Below, piece by piece: positions 8,527-12,992 of a DNA stretch of 13,695 nt. Source of the stretch: JAZKFT01 sp043760535 (GTDB lineage Bacteria > Bacteroidota > Bacteroidia > Chitinophagales > Chitinophagaceae); the NCBI GenBank assembly GCA_043760535.1, contig JAYUOV010000145.1:1-13695 (forward strand). Reading direction: 5' to 3'. Position 1 is the stretch's first letter. The number at the start of each line of letters is the position of its first letter. The position numbers and the translations under genes were made by a program. A model generated the notes under the pieces. The model searched no databases. It was not told the origin of the DNA and saw nothing but the letters and a program-made list of their open reading frames with translations.

Positions 8527-10374
8527 ATGTATCGTACACATACCTGCGGACAGCTCCGCATTGCCGATGTAAATACACCCGTTACCCTGGCCGGTTGGGT
8601 GCAAACTGTTCGTAAGTTTGGCAGTATCACTTTCGTAGATCTGCGAGACCGATATGGTATTACACAATTACTGTTTAATGAAAGCCTCAATGCCCTGCTC
8701 GATGCCAATCCGCTGGGCCGTGAATTTGTGTTACAAGCCACCGGTACGGTAAACGAACGCAGCAACAAAAACGCCAACATTGCCACAGGCGAAATAGAAA
8801 TTGCCGTAAGTGAATTTAAGGTGCTCAACAAGAGTGCCGTACCGCCCTTTAAAATAGAAGATGATACAGATGGCGGCGACGACCTCCGCATGAAATACCG
8901 CTTCCTGGACCTGCGTCGCAATGCTGTGAAACGTAACCTGGAACTGCGTTACGCCGTAAACCGTGCTGCACGTAATTATTTACACGGAAACGATTTTATG
9001 GATATTGAAACGCCGTTTCTGATTAAATCTACACCCGAAGGTGCAAGAGATTTTGTGGTGCCCAGCCGCATGAATCCGGGGCAATTTTATGCACTACCGC
9101 AAAGCCCCCAAACTTTTAAGCAATTACTAATGGTAAGTGGTTACGACCGCTATTATCAGGTAGTAAAATGTTTTAGAGATGAAGATCTTAGAGCCGACCG
9201 CCAACCCGAGTTTACACAGATAGATTGTGAGATGGCCTTTGTGGAGCAGGAAGATATTTTGAACATGTTCGAAGGCATGATTAAATCTATTTTTAAAGAA
9301 GTAAAAGGCATCGATTATACCGAAACCGTAGAGCGGATGAGCTGGGATGAAGCCATGTGGCAATACGGAAACGACAAGCCCGATATCCGCTTCGGCATCA
9401 AGATTGCCAACCTTAAATTCCCACGCACCACCTTTCCTCAAAAAGAAGAAATTCTTAACAGTTCTCCTGCCGGAATTGGCAACGGAACAAGTGGTTTTGT
9501 AGTGTTTGATAATGCCGAAACAGTTACCGCAATAGCCATACCCGGCTGTAGCGAATACACCCGTAAACAAACCGATGAATTAGTGGACTGGGTTAAGCGG
9601 CCACAGATAGGTATGCAGGGTGTGGTCTTTATCAAATGCAATACCGACGGCAGTTTCAAGAGCAGCGTAGATAAATTTTTCGACGAAGAAAAATTAAAAA
9701 CAATAGCCGCTACCTGCAATGCTCAGCCAGGCGATTTAATACTCGTTTTGGCAGGCCGTGAGGAAAAAACCCGCAAAGCCACAAGCGACCTGCGCATGTA
9801 CATGGGTACCCGCCTTGGCCTGCGTAAAGAAGATGTGTTTAAGCTGCTTTGGGTACTCGATTTTCCACTGTTTGAATATGCCGAAGAAGACAACCGCTGG
9901 GTGGCTCGCCACCATCCATTTACCAGCCCTAAGCCCGGCCATATTGAGGTGATGATTGGCAACGATCCTGTAATACATGACGCAGCAAAATACCTGGAAC
10001 ATCCCTACGCTGGCATTAAAGCCAATGCTTACGATATGGTACTAAATGGCAACGAAATTGGTGGCGGTTCAATCCGTATTTTCCAGCGAGAATTACAAGA
10101 AAAAATGTTTGCCGCATTGGGTATGGATAAAGAAGAACAACAACACAAGTTTGGCTTTTTACTAGGCGCATTCGAGTACGGCGCACCACCACATGGTGGC
10201 ATCGCCTTCGGCTTCGACCGTCTTTGTGCCATCCTCGGCGGCAGCGAAAGTATCCGTGATTTTATTGCCTTCCCTAAAAACAACAGTGGCCGCGATGTGA
10301 TGATAGATGCCCCAAGCACCATCGACCCAAAACAATTTGATGAGCTGCAGATAAAACTGGATTTAAAAGCATAA
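8527..10374 (+). CDS. aspS: Aspartyl-tRNA synthetase, bacterial type
   Basis: 615 residues from the ATG at 8527. It charges tRNA-Asp with aspartate in the cytoplasm. An N-terminal anticodon-binding OB fold (about 17-105; LAGWVQTVRKFGSITFVDLRD) is followed by the class II catalytic core: motif 1 near 155-172 (FMDIETPFLIKSTPEGARDF), motif 2 FRDEDLRADRQPEFTQ at 216-231 and motif 3 GGIAFGFDRL at 557-566. A GAD-type insertion (about 290-420) marks the bacterial form. I chose MYRTHTCGQLRIADV as start because homologues begin here and it has an A-rich leader. An in-frame ATG at 8443 would add 28 residues unlike the family. The gene is monocistronic, ending at a strong terminator. A tRNA-Asp-like unit sits 1.2 kb downstream. 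Confidence 0.98.
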   Translation: MYRTHTCGQLRIADVNTPVTLAGWVQTVRKFGSITFVDLRDRYGITQLLFNESLNALLDANPLGREFVLQATGTVNERSNKNANIATGEIEIAVSEFKVLNKSAVPPFKIEDDTDGGDDLRMKYRFLDLRRNAVKRNLELRYAVNRAARNYLHGNDFMDIETPFLIKSTPEGARDFVVPSRMNPGQFYALPQSPQTFKQLLMVSGYDRYYQVVKCFRDEDLRADRQPEFTQIDCEMAFVEQEDILNMFEGMIKSIFKEVKGIDYTETVERMSWDEAMWQYGNDKPDIRFGIKIANLKFPRTTFPQKEEILNSSPAGIGNGTSGFVVFDNAETVTAIAIPGCSEYTRKQTDELVDWVKRPQIGMQGVVFIKCNTDGSFKSSVDKFFDEEKLKTIAATCNAQPGDLILVLAGREEKTRKATSDLRMYMGTRLGLRKEDVFKLLWVLDFPLFEYAEEDNRWVARHHPFTSPKPGHIEVMIGNDPVIHDAAKYLEHPYAGIKANAYDMVLNGNEIGGGSIRIFQRELQEKMFAALGMDKEEQQHKFGFLLGAFEYGAPPHGGIAFGFDRLCAILGGSESIRDFIAFPKNNSGRDVMIDAPSTIDPKQFDELQIKLDLKA

Positions 10375-10415
10375 ATACTTCAAGAACTTTTACCATTTTT
10401 ATATGGCAATATTCG

Positions 10416-10450
10416 ATAACCTTTCAGCGGATAGCTGAAAGGTTATTTTA
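10416..10450 (+). terminator. Intrinsic terminator of aspS
   Basis: A perfect 13-bp stem (ATAACCTTTCAGC / GCTGAAAGGTTAT) with loop GGATA is followed by TTTTA, 41 nt after the aspS stop. Confidence 0.92.
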
Positions 10451-10563
10451 TTTAATGGCAGTTAATACCCGAATTGGTGTACTTTTTTACAAATTAAAAT
10501 AAAAATTTTATTTGCCCGAAACCATTGATTTTACTGGTGTTTCGGCCGATGTAGGTTTTTAAT

Positions 10564-10590
10564 TTGCAAAGTCTTTAAAAAATAATTTTG
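10564..10590 (+). promoter_or_regulatory. Candidate promoter of an unidentified small RNA
   Basis: TTG at 10564-10566 and TAATTTTG (perfect TAnnTTTG) at 10583-10590, with 16 nt between. That spacing is slightly short for Bacteroidota promoters. Transcription would start near 10597. Confidence 0.35.
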
Positions 10591-10596
10591 GTTTTA

Positions 10597-10790
10597 TCGA
10601 AAAATAAATTTCACATTCGCATTAACAAAATAATAAAAACGTGTTACACAATATTCAACATATAGAAACAGCAAAATCGTTTAGTCCTTGTATGGATTAT
10701 TCGACTAGCGGGGTGCAAAGCACTGTTTTTTTAGATGTATAAAAATCTAAATTTAACATAGCAAAGCCCCGCAGAAATGTGGGGCTTTTT
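10597..10790 (+). ncRNA. Candidate small RNA ending at a strong terminator
   Basis: About 190 nt lie between a TAnnTTTG-type box and a strong intrinsic terminator, with no ORF. Internal hairpins include AGTCC/GGATT near 10681-10697, GGTGC/GCACT near 10712-10725 (followed by a T7 run) and TTTAGAT/ATCTAAA near 10729-10750. I do not recognise a known RNA family; the 6S, SRP and tmRNA signatures I know are not evident. Confidence 0.3.
10763..10790 (+). terminator. Strong intrinsic terminator with no gene before it
   Basis: AAAGCCCCGC (10763-10772) pairs over 10 bp with GTGGGGCTTT (10779-10788), loop AGAAAT, then a T run. The flanking A and T runs could let it work on both strands. The nearest upstream gene, aspS, already has its own terminator, so this one should end another transcript. 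Confidence 0.88.
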
Positions 10791-10793
10791 ATT

Positions 10794-10838
10794 TGTCGGA
10801 ACCGGGATTTGAGTGGATTAAAAGGATTAATAGGATTT
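10794..10838. repeat. Half copy of an interspersed inverted-repeat element
   Basis: TGTCGGAACCGGGATTTGAG and the following GGATTAAAAGGATTAATAGG match the left half of the larger element at 11611-11719 (TGTCTAAACCAGGATTAATT, then GGATTTAAAGGATGG). The right half is missing. Confidence 0.6.
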
Positions 10839-10921
10839 GAAATAAAATAATTTTAACCTCATTTGTGAAATAACAAAAACCTATGCATTAAAGCGATGCA
10901 GAAAAAAATAAACAACAACGC

Positions 10922-11107
10922 ATGAAACATCAGCATATACAAATTTTACGCAGTTATCCGGGCTTTAGCCAGAGAAATGGCTGTGTGGGTATGTTGCCCA
11001 TAATGTGGTTTTTATCGAAGAGAAATAGTGGGATTTCTATTGGGCTGGAGGTGAGTAATGATGATACAAACATACGACCGTGGTATAATGAAACGCAGGT
11101 GCAATAG
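10922..11107 (+). CDS. Hypothetical 61-residue protein
   Basis: A short ORF (MKHQHIQILRSYPGFSQRNG... ending IRPWYNETQVQ), 61 residues, with no family I recognise. Supporting it are an A-rich leader (aaaaaaataaacaacaacgc) typical of Bacteroidota starts, ordinary-looking codons, and a strong terminator 18 nt after its stop. Against it are its length and the absence of a clear promoter. No signal peptide or membrane segment is obvious; the middle (VGMLPIMWFL) is hydrophobic but short. It could instead be part of a non-coding transcript ending at the same terminator. It lies between a candidate small RNA and the tRNA array. Confidence 0.4.
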   Translation: MKHQHIQILRSYPGFSQRNGCVGMLPIMWFLSKRNSGISIGLEVSNDDTNIRPWYNETQVQ

Positions 11108-11125
11108 GCATTTCAGCGTATCAGC

Positions 11126-11163
11126 AAACCCGGTCGGACTAAAAATCCTGACCGGGTTTTTTT
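11126..11163 (+). terminator. Intrinsic terminator after the 61-codon ORF
   Basis: AAACCCGGTC (11126-11135) pairs perfectly with GACCGGGTTT (11150-11159). An inner GGA/TCC extension closes loop CTAAAAA, and a seven-T run follows. It separates the transcript upstream from the tRNA array. Confidence 0.92.
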
Positions 11164-11166
11164 ATG

Positions 11167-11367
11167 CCTAATTGATAACATTAATATGTCAAAGGAGGGA
11201 AAAAAGCAGCTCCGGAGTTGCCCGGGGCTGCATTCCTAAAACCCTTTACAAAACGCTCTTTGAAAATGTTGGTTAGCAAAAAATTGGCCAGTAGTCCAAA
11301 CGTTAGCTACAATTGTTTTAGAAACCAATTGATGTGGATGATAATCTCACAGGGTAAATTTTAAAAT
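11167..11367 (+). other. Leader region of the tRNA array: GC-rich hairpin, weak promoter box, possible extra tRNA-like fold
   Basis: No gene is seen. A 10-bp hairpin lies at 11206-11231 (GCAGCTCCGG / CCGGGGCTGC, 6-nt loop) with no T run. TAAATTTT at 11355-11362 is one base off TAnnTTTG, with a TTG at 11329-11331 (23-nt gap, long); it sits immediately before the first tRNA and is weak. At 11283-11360 a very degenerate cloverleaf can be drawn, but it lacks TTCRANY and the encoded C74 of the other units. Because a strong terminator stands at 11126-11163, the array promoter should lie in this stretch. Confidence 0.4.
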
Positions 11368-11440
11368 ATAGCAGCATTCCAATTGGTTGGATACTCCGTT
11401 TGGAACGGAGAGGCTTCAGGTTCGAATCCTGACTGCTATA
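11368..11440 (+). tRNA. tRNA-Pro(UGG), atypical
   Basis: Acceptor ATAGCAG/CTGCTAT (7 bp), anticodon stem CTCCG/CGGAG with loop TTTGGAA (anticodon TGG at 11401-11403), T arm TCAGG-TTCGAAT-CCTGA, discriminator A, encoded C74. The D stem is weak (TCC/GGA) and positions 8-9 are CA instead of TA, so it differs from a standard housekeeping tRNA-Pro. Confidence 0.85.
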
Positions 11441-11452
11441 CAAAACAACAAT

Positions 11453-11525
11453 GGTCTTTTCGTCTAATGGTACAGGATGCTAAGCTTTCTACTTAGCAAT
11501 GCCAGTTCTAATCTGATACAGACTA
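11453..11525 (+). tRNA. tRNA-Glu(UUC), degenerate T arm
   Basis: Anticodon stem CTAAG/CTTAG with loop CTTTCTA gives anticodon TTC (11487-11489). The acceptor GGTCTTT/ACAGACT pairs at 6 of 7. The T stem GCCAG/CTGAT has a mismatch, and the T loop is TTCTAAT, where the invariant purine 57 is T. The D stem GTCT/AGGA pairs at 3 of 4. Discriminator A, then C. Confidence 0.7.
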
Positions 11526-11529
11526 CTAC

Positions 11530-11601
11530 GGTTGGTTGGTGTAACGGCTAACATATCCGATTGTCGATCTGATGCTACGGGTTCGATTCCTTTACTAACC
11601 G
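11530..11601 (+). tRNA. tRNA-Asp(GUC)
   Basis: Acceptor GGTTGGT/ACTAACC (7 bp with one wobble), D stem GTGT/ACAT, anticodon stem TCCGA/TCTGA with one mismatch, loop TTGTCGA (anticodon GTC at 11563-11565), T loop TTCGATT on a poor stem (ACGGG/CCTTT). Discriminator G is the correct Asp identity base; an encoded C follows. Confidence 0.75.
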
Positions 11602-11610
11602 CAGATTTTT

Positions 11611-11719
11611 TGTCTAAACCAGGATTAATTGGATTTAAAGGATGGCTCAGAAAAGGAAAAGTCAATTCATCTCAAAATCAGTTAAAGCAGCCCAATCAGT
11701 TCTAATCATGGTTCAAACA
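11611..11719. repeat. 109-nt imperfect inverted-repeat element inserted in the tRNA array
   Basis: The left end TGTCTAAACCAGGATTAATT is complementary with mismatches to the right end, whose reverse complement reads TGTTTGAACCATGATTAGAA. The interior includes GGATTTAAAGGATGG and no ORF. A half copy lies at 10794-10838. It sits between the Asp unit and the next tRNA-like unit and would fold as a long hairpin within the array transcript. It looks like a non-coding interspersed repeat of Bacteroidota type. Confidence 0.7.
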
Positions 11720-11725
11720 AAAAGA

Positions 11726-11792
11726 TGGCTTGTAGCTCAATGGTTAGAGCAGGAACTGTTCAAGGTTAAAAGTTCGAGTCTTTTCTGGCCAA
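11726..11792 (+). pseudogene. tRNA-like unit with shortened anticodon arm (Asn or Glu ancestry uncertain)
   Basis: 67 nt. The acceptor TGGCTTG/CTGGCCA pairs at 6 of 7, the D stem GCTC/GAGC and T arm AAAAG-TTCGAGT-CTTTT are perfect, discriminator A with encoded C. Only about 16 nt lie between base 26 and the T stem instead of 22, so no standard 5+7+5 anticodon arm fits. CTGTT suggests a former GTT (Asn) anticodon; TTC (Glu) is an alternative reading. Both ends are well kept while the decoding end is lost. Confidence 0.75.
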
Positions 11793-11799
11793 CAAAAAT

Positions 11800-11872
11800 T
11801 ATGGTTTAGCTCAATTGGCAGAGCATTGCCCTGATACGGTAAAGGTTATTGGTTCGAGTCCATTAACCGCAA
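11800..11872 (+). tRNA. tRNA-Ile(GAU)
   Basis: Acceptor TATGGTT/AACCGCA (6 of 7), D stem GCTC/GAGC with GG in the loop, anticodon stem TTGCC/GGTAA, loop CTGATAC (anticodon GAT at 11833-11835), T arm ATTGG-TTCGAGT-CCATT with one mismatch, discriminator A, then CA. It is a near-normal cloverleaf. Confidence 0.85.
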
Positions 11873-11882
11873 CAAATTACAA

Positions 11883-11958
11883 TGGTTCGTAACTCAACTG
11901 GTTTAGAGTACCGGTCTTTTACACGGGGAGTTCCCCGAATGCTTTCGGGGCGGGCCAA
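11883..11958 (+). tRNA. tRNA-Lys(UUU) whose T arm is a non-canonical palindrome
   Basis: Acceptor TGGTTCG/CGGGCCA (7 bp with wobbles), D stem ACTC/GAGT, anticodon stem CCGGT/ACGGG with one mismatch, loop CTTTTAC (anticodon TTT at 11918-11920), discriminator A, encoded C. The place of the T arm is taken by an 18-nt palindrome CCCCGAATGCTTTCGGGG (11933-11950). As a T arm it would be CCCCG/CGGGG with an 8-nt loop AATGCTTT that has none of the TTCRANY bases. Confidence 0.8.
11933..11950. repeat. 18-nt palindrome (7-4-7) replacing the T arm of tRNA-Lys
   Basis: CCCCGAA pairs with TTCGGGG around TGCT. It shares size and consensus (YCCCGWA-YGCT-TWCGGGR) with the palindrome at 12481-12498, suggesting one mobile or interspersed palindrome family. 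Confidence 0.75.
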
Positions 11959-11964
11959 CTAAAC

Positions 11965-12035
11965 TGTTTGGTGGTGCAATGGGAGCATATCAGATTTTGA
12001 TTCTGATGATGTGGGTTCGAATCCCACCCGGACAT
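11965..12035 (+). tRNA. tRNA-Gln(UUG)
   Basis: Acceptor TGTTTGG/CCGGACA (7 bp with two wobbles), D stem GTGC/GCAT, anticodon stem TCAGA/TCTGA, loop TTTTGAT (anticodon TTG at 11997-11999), perfect T arm GTGGG-TTCGAAT-CCCAC, discriminator T, then CA. The variable loop is 4 nt. It looks able to fold normally. Confidence 0.88.
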
Positions 12036-12044
12036 CAGTAAGAT

Positions 12045-12115
12045 GTTGTCTTTAGTTCAACGGTAGAACATCCGTCTGTGCAACGGAAAATCAGGGTTCG
12101 AATCCCAGAGACAAC
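12045..12115 (+). tRNA. tRNA-His(GUG) with G-1:C73
   Basis: G at -1 (12045) faces C73 (12115), the histidine identity pair. Acceptor TTGTCTT/GAGACAA, D stem GTTC/GAAC, anticodon stem TCCGT/ACGGA, loop CTGTGCA (anticodon GTG at 12078-12080). T loop TTCGAAT on a short GGG/CCC stem beside an A:A mismatch. C74 is encoded. Confidence 0.88.
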
Positions 12116-12127
12116 CATAGAAAAGAA

Positions 12128-12220
12128 TGCGGTTTGGTGTAATGGTAACACACCAGTCTTCCTTCCTTTCTGGAAGGGAAAAACAGGATGGTGTATTCAG
12201 TTCAATTCTGAAAGCCGTAC
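12128..12220 (+). tRNA. tRNA-Gly(UCC) with a hairpin insertion in the anticodon loop
   Basis: 93 nt. Acceptor TGCGGTT/AGCCGTA (7 bp with wobbles), D stem GTGT/ACAC, T arm TTCAG-TTCAATT-CTGAA perfect, then C74. The anticodon stem CCAGT/ACAGG pairs at 4 of 5. The loop begins CTTCC (anticodon TCC at 12160-12162) and is then interrupted by 18 nt (12163-12180) before AA and the stem. Removing those 18 nt restores a 7-nt loop and a normal 75-nt tRNA. In the unspliced form the anticodon itself pairs with GGA at 12177-12179. Confidence 0.8.
12163..12180 (+). repeat. 18-nt hairpin insert in the tRNA-Gly anticodon loop
   Basis: TTCCTTTCTGGAAGGGAA, inserted after anticodon position 36. With the preceding TTCC it forms an 8-bp hairpin with one bulged G and loop TTTCT. 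It has the same length as the palindromes at 11933 and 12481 but a different sequence. Confidence 0.65.
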
Positions 12221-12226
12221 CAAAAA

Positions 12227-12297
12227 TGGCTTGTAGTTCAATGGAAGAACGTATCGCTACGAACGATGCAATAAAAGTTCGAATCTTTTCAAGCCAA
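12227..12297 (+). tRNA. tRNA-Arg(ACG)
   Basis: All stems are perfect: acceptor TGGCTTG/CAAGCCA, D GTTC/GAAC, anticodon TATCG/CGATG (one G:T), T AAAAG-TTCGAAT-CTTTT. Loop CTACGAA gives anticodon ACG (12259-12261). Discriminator A, then CA. Its 5' arm and T arm closely resemble the anticodon-less unit at 11726-11792. Confidence 0.9.
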
Positions 12298-12304
12298 CAA
12301 AACA

Positions 12305-12371
12305 GGTGCCGTAGTGCAGAGATACTTCGAAGTGGATCCCGAGGTCGCTGGTTCGAATGCAGCCAGCATTC
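12305..12371 (+). pseudogene. Degenerate tRNA-like unit, anticodon not assignable
   Basis: Acceptor GGTGCCG/CAGCATT pairs at 6 of 7 with two G:T pairs. T arm GCTGG-TTCGAAT-GCAGC pairs at 4 of 5. The D arm lacks the GG loop bases and pairs only weakly. A stem CTTCG/CGAGG encloses a 10-nt loop AAGTGGATCC with no acceptable U33-anticodon frame. Discriminator C, then CA. Confidence 0.65.
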
Positions 12372-12393
12372 CATAAAAGAAAATGGAAATATG

Positions 12394-12460
12394 AATGCTT
12401 TAGCTCAGCCGGGCAGAGCAGGGGAAAGAAAGCCTTTGTACGAATATAGCCCTGTAAATT
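12394..12460 (+). pseudogene. tRNA remnant: normal D arm, no recognisable anticodon or acceptor 3' half
   Basis: AATGCTT, TA and a perfect D arm GCTC-AGCCGGGCA-GAGC (12403-12419) are tRNA-like. Downstream, GTACGAAT resembles a T loop without a matching stem, and no sequence pairs with AATGCTT. CAGGG (12419-12423) can pair with CCCTG (12450-12454). Its 3' boundary is a guess. Confidence 0.55.
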
Positions 12461-12462
12461 TT

Positions 12463-12537
12463 GGATGAATAGCTCAATGATCCCGTACGCTTACGGGATT
12501 AAGGCGATGGTTAAAAGTTCGAGTCTTTTTTCATCCT
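12463..12537 (+). pseudogene. tRNA-like unit with a palindrome in the D loop and no anticodon arm
   Basis: Acceptor GGATGAA/TTCATCC (7 bp) and T arm AAAAG-TTCGAGT-CTTTT are perfect. GCTC then AATGA opens a D arm that is interrupted by an 18-nt palindrome (12481-12498) and closes poorly on AGGC. Only GATGGTT remains between the D arm and the T stem, so there is no anticodon arm. Discriminator T, then C. Confidence 0.75.
12481..12498. repeat. 18-nt palindrome (7-4-7) in a tRNA D loop
   Basis: TCCCGTA pairs with TACGGGA around CGCT. It is the same size and consensus as the palindrome in tRNA-Lys at 11933-11950. Confidence 0.75.
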
Positions 12538-12563
12538 CTAACACACAACACACCCACACAGTT

Positions 12564-12645
12564 GGAGAAAATCTGGCAGGTCTAGGAGGCTGTCTTGAAA
12601 ACAGTTGGCCGTATAGGTTCGGGGGTTCGAATCCCTTTCTCTCCG
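12564..12645 (+). tRNA. tRNA-Ser(UGA)
   Basis: Class II tRNA with a long variable arm. Acceptor GGAGAAA/TCTCTCC (6 of 7), anticodon stem GCTGT/ACAGT, loop CTTGAAA (anticodon TGA at 12596-12598), T arm GGGGG-TTCGAAT-CCCTT, discriminator G as expected for Ser. This is the only unit followed by a full CCA (12646-12648). Confidence 0.88.
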
Positions 12646-12657
12646 CCAAAACGAATT

Positions 12658-12743
12658 GGAGGATTGACCGAGATAGTAAGGTACTGGTTTGCTAAACCAG
12701 GGTTGAGGTAACACTCAGGTAAGTTCGATTCTTACATCCTCCG
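12658..12743 (+). tRNA. tRNA-Ser(GCU)
   Basis: Class II tRNA, 86 nt. Acceptor GGAGGAT/ATCCTCC, anticodon stem CTGGT/ACCAG with loop TTGCTAA (anticodon GCT at 12691-12693), T arm GTAAG-TTCGATT-CTTAC, all perfect. The long variable arm contains GAGGTAACACTC. Discriminator G, then CA. Confidence 0.93.
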
Positions 12744-12750
12744 CAAAACT

Positions 12751-12824
12751 GTTGTACTGGCAGACATGGCTGTATGCATTCGACTGCAAATCGAAAGAAA
12801 GAGGTTCGAGTCCTCTGTACAACT
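12751..12824 (+). tRNA. tRNA-Cys(GCA)
   Basis: Acceptor GTTGTAC/GTACAAC, anticodon stem TTCGA/TCGAA with loop CTGCAAA (anticodon GCA at 12786-12788) and T arm AGAGG-TTCGAGT-CCTCT are perfect. Discriminator T is the Cys identity base. The D arm is 18 nt with a 3-bp GCA/TGC stem. CA follows. Confidence 0.92.
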
Positions 12825-12830
12825 CAAAAA

Positions 12831-12904
12831 GGTGCTTTGGCAGAGACGGTTTTATGCACTGGCCTGAAAGACCAGACAGCGGGGTTCGATTCCCCGGGGC
12901 ACCA
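12831..12904 (+). tRNA. tRNA-Phe(GAA)
   Basis: Acceptor GGTGCTT/GGGCACC (7 bp with two G:T), anticodon stem CTGGC/ACCAG (4 of 5), loop CTGAAAG (anticodon GAA at 12866-12868), T arm CGGGG-TTCGATT-CCCCG perfect, discriminator A. The 18-nt D arm is built like that of the neighbouring Cys unit. CA follows. Confidence 0.9.
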
Positions 12905-12914
12905 CAACTGCACA

Positions 12915-12978
12915 AAACCTATAAGGTCTTTTCGGGTTCCTTAATTATAGGAAATGGCTGATAAGACCTTATAAGTTT
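12915..12978. repeat. 64-nt inverted repeat between tRNA-Phe and tRNA-Trp
   Basis: AAACCTATAAGGTCTTTTC (12915-12933) pairs at 17 of 19 with GATAAGACCTTATAAGTTT (12960-12978). A smaller hairpin TTCCT/AGGAA lies inside. There is no T run, so it is not an intrinsic terminator. It resembles short interspersed palindromes of Bacteroidota. It may be a processing or insulating structure, or a passive repeat. Confidence 0.8.
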
Positions 12979-12992
12979 AAAGCAAAACACAT

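Larger units (their letters stand above)
10451..10921. other. About 470 nt without a convincing gene
   Basis: AT-rich and free of long ORFs. It holds a candidate promoter (10564-10590), a short hairpin at about 10729-10750 (TTTAGAT / ATCTAAA), a strong terminator (10763-10790) and a partial interspersed repeat (10794-10838). The promoter-terminator pair suggests a small RNA. Confidence 0.6.

Noticed and set aside
11206..11231. GC-rich hairpin as an intrinsic terminator
   Set aside because: A 10-bp stem is present but no T run follows; a true terminator stands just upstream at 11126-11163.
12163..12180. Group I or group II intron in tRNA-Gly
   Set aside because: Eighteen nucleotides cannot form a self-splicing intron; only a small hairpin is present.
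12057..12961. Several short ORFs on both strands across the tRNA array
   Set aside because: They coincide with tRNA units and read as translated tRNA sequence; none resembles a protein family.
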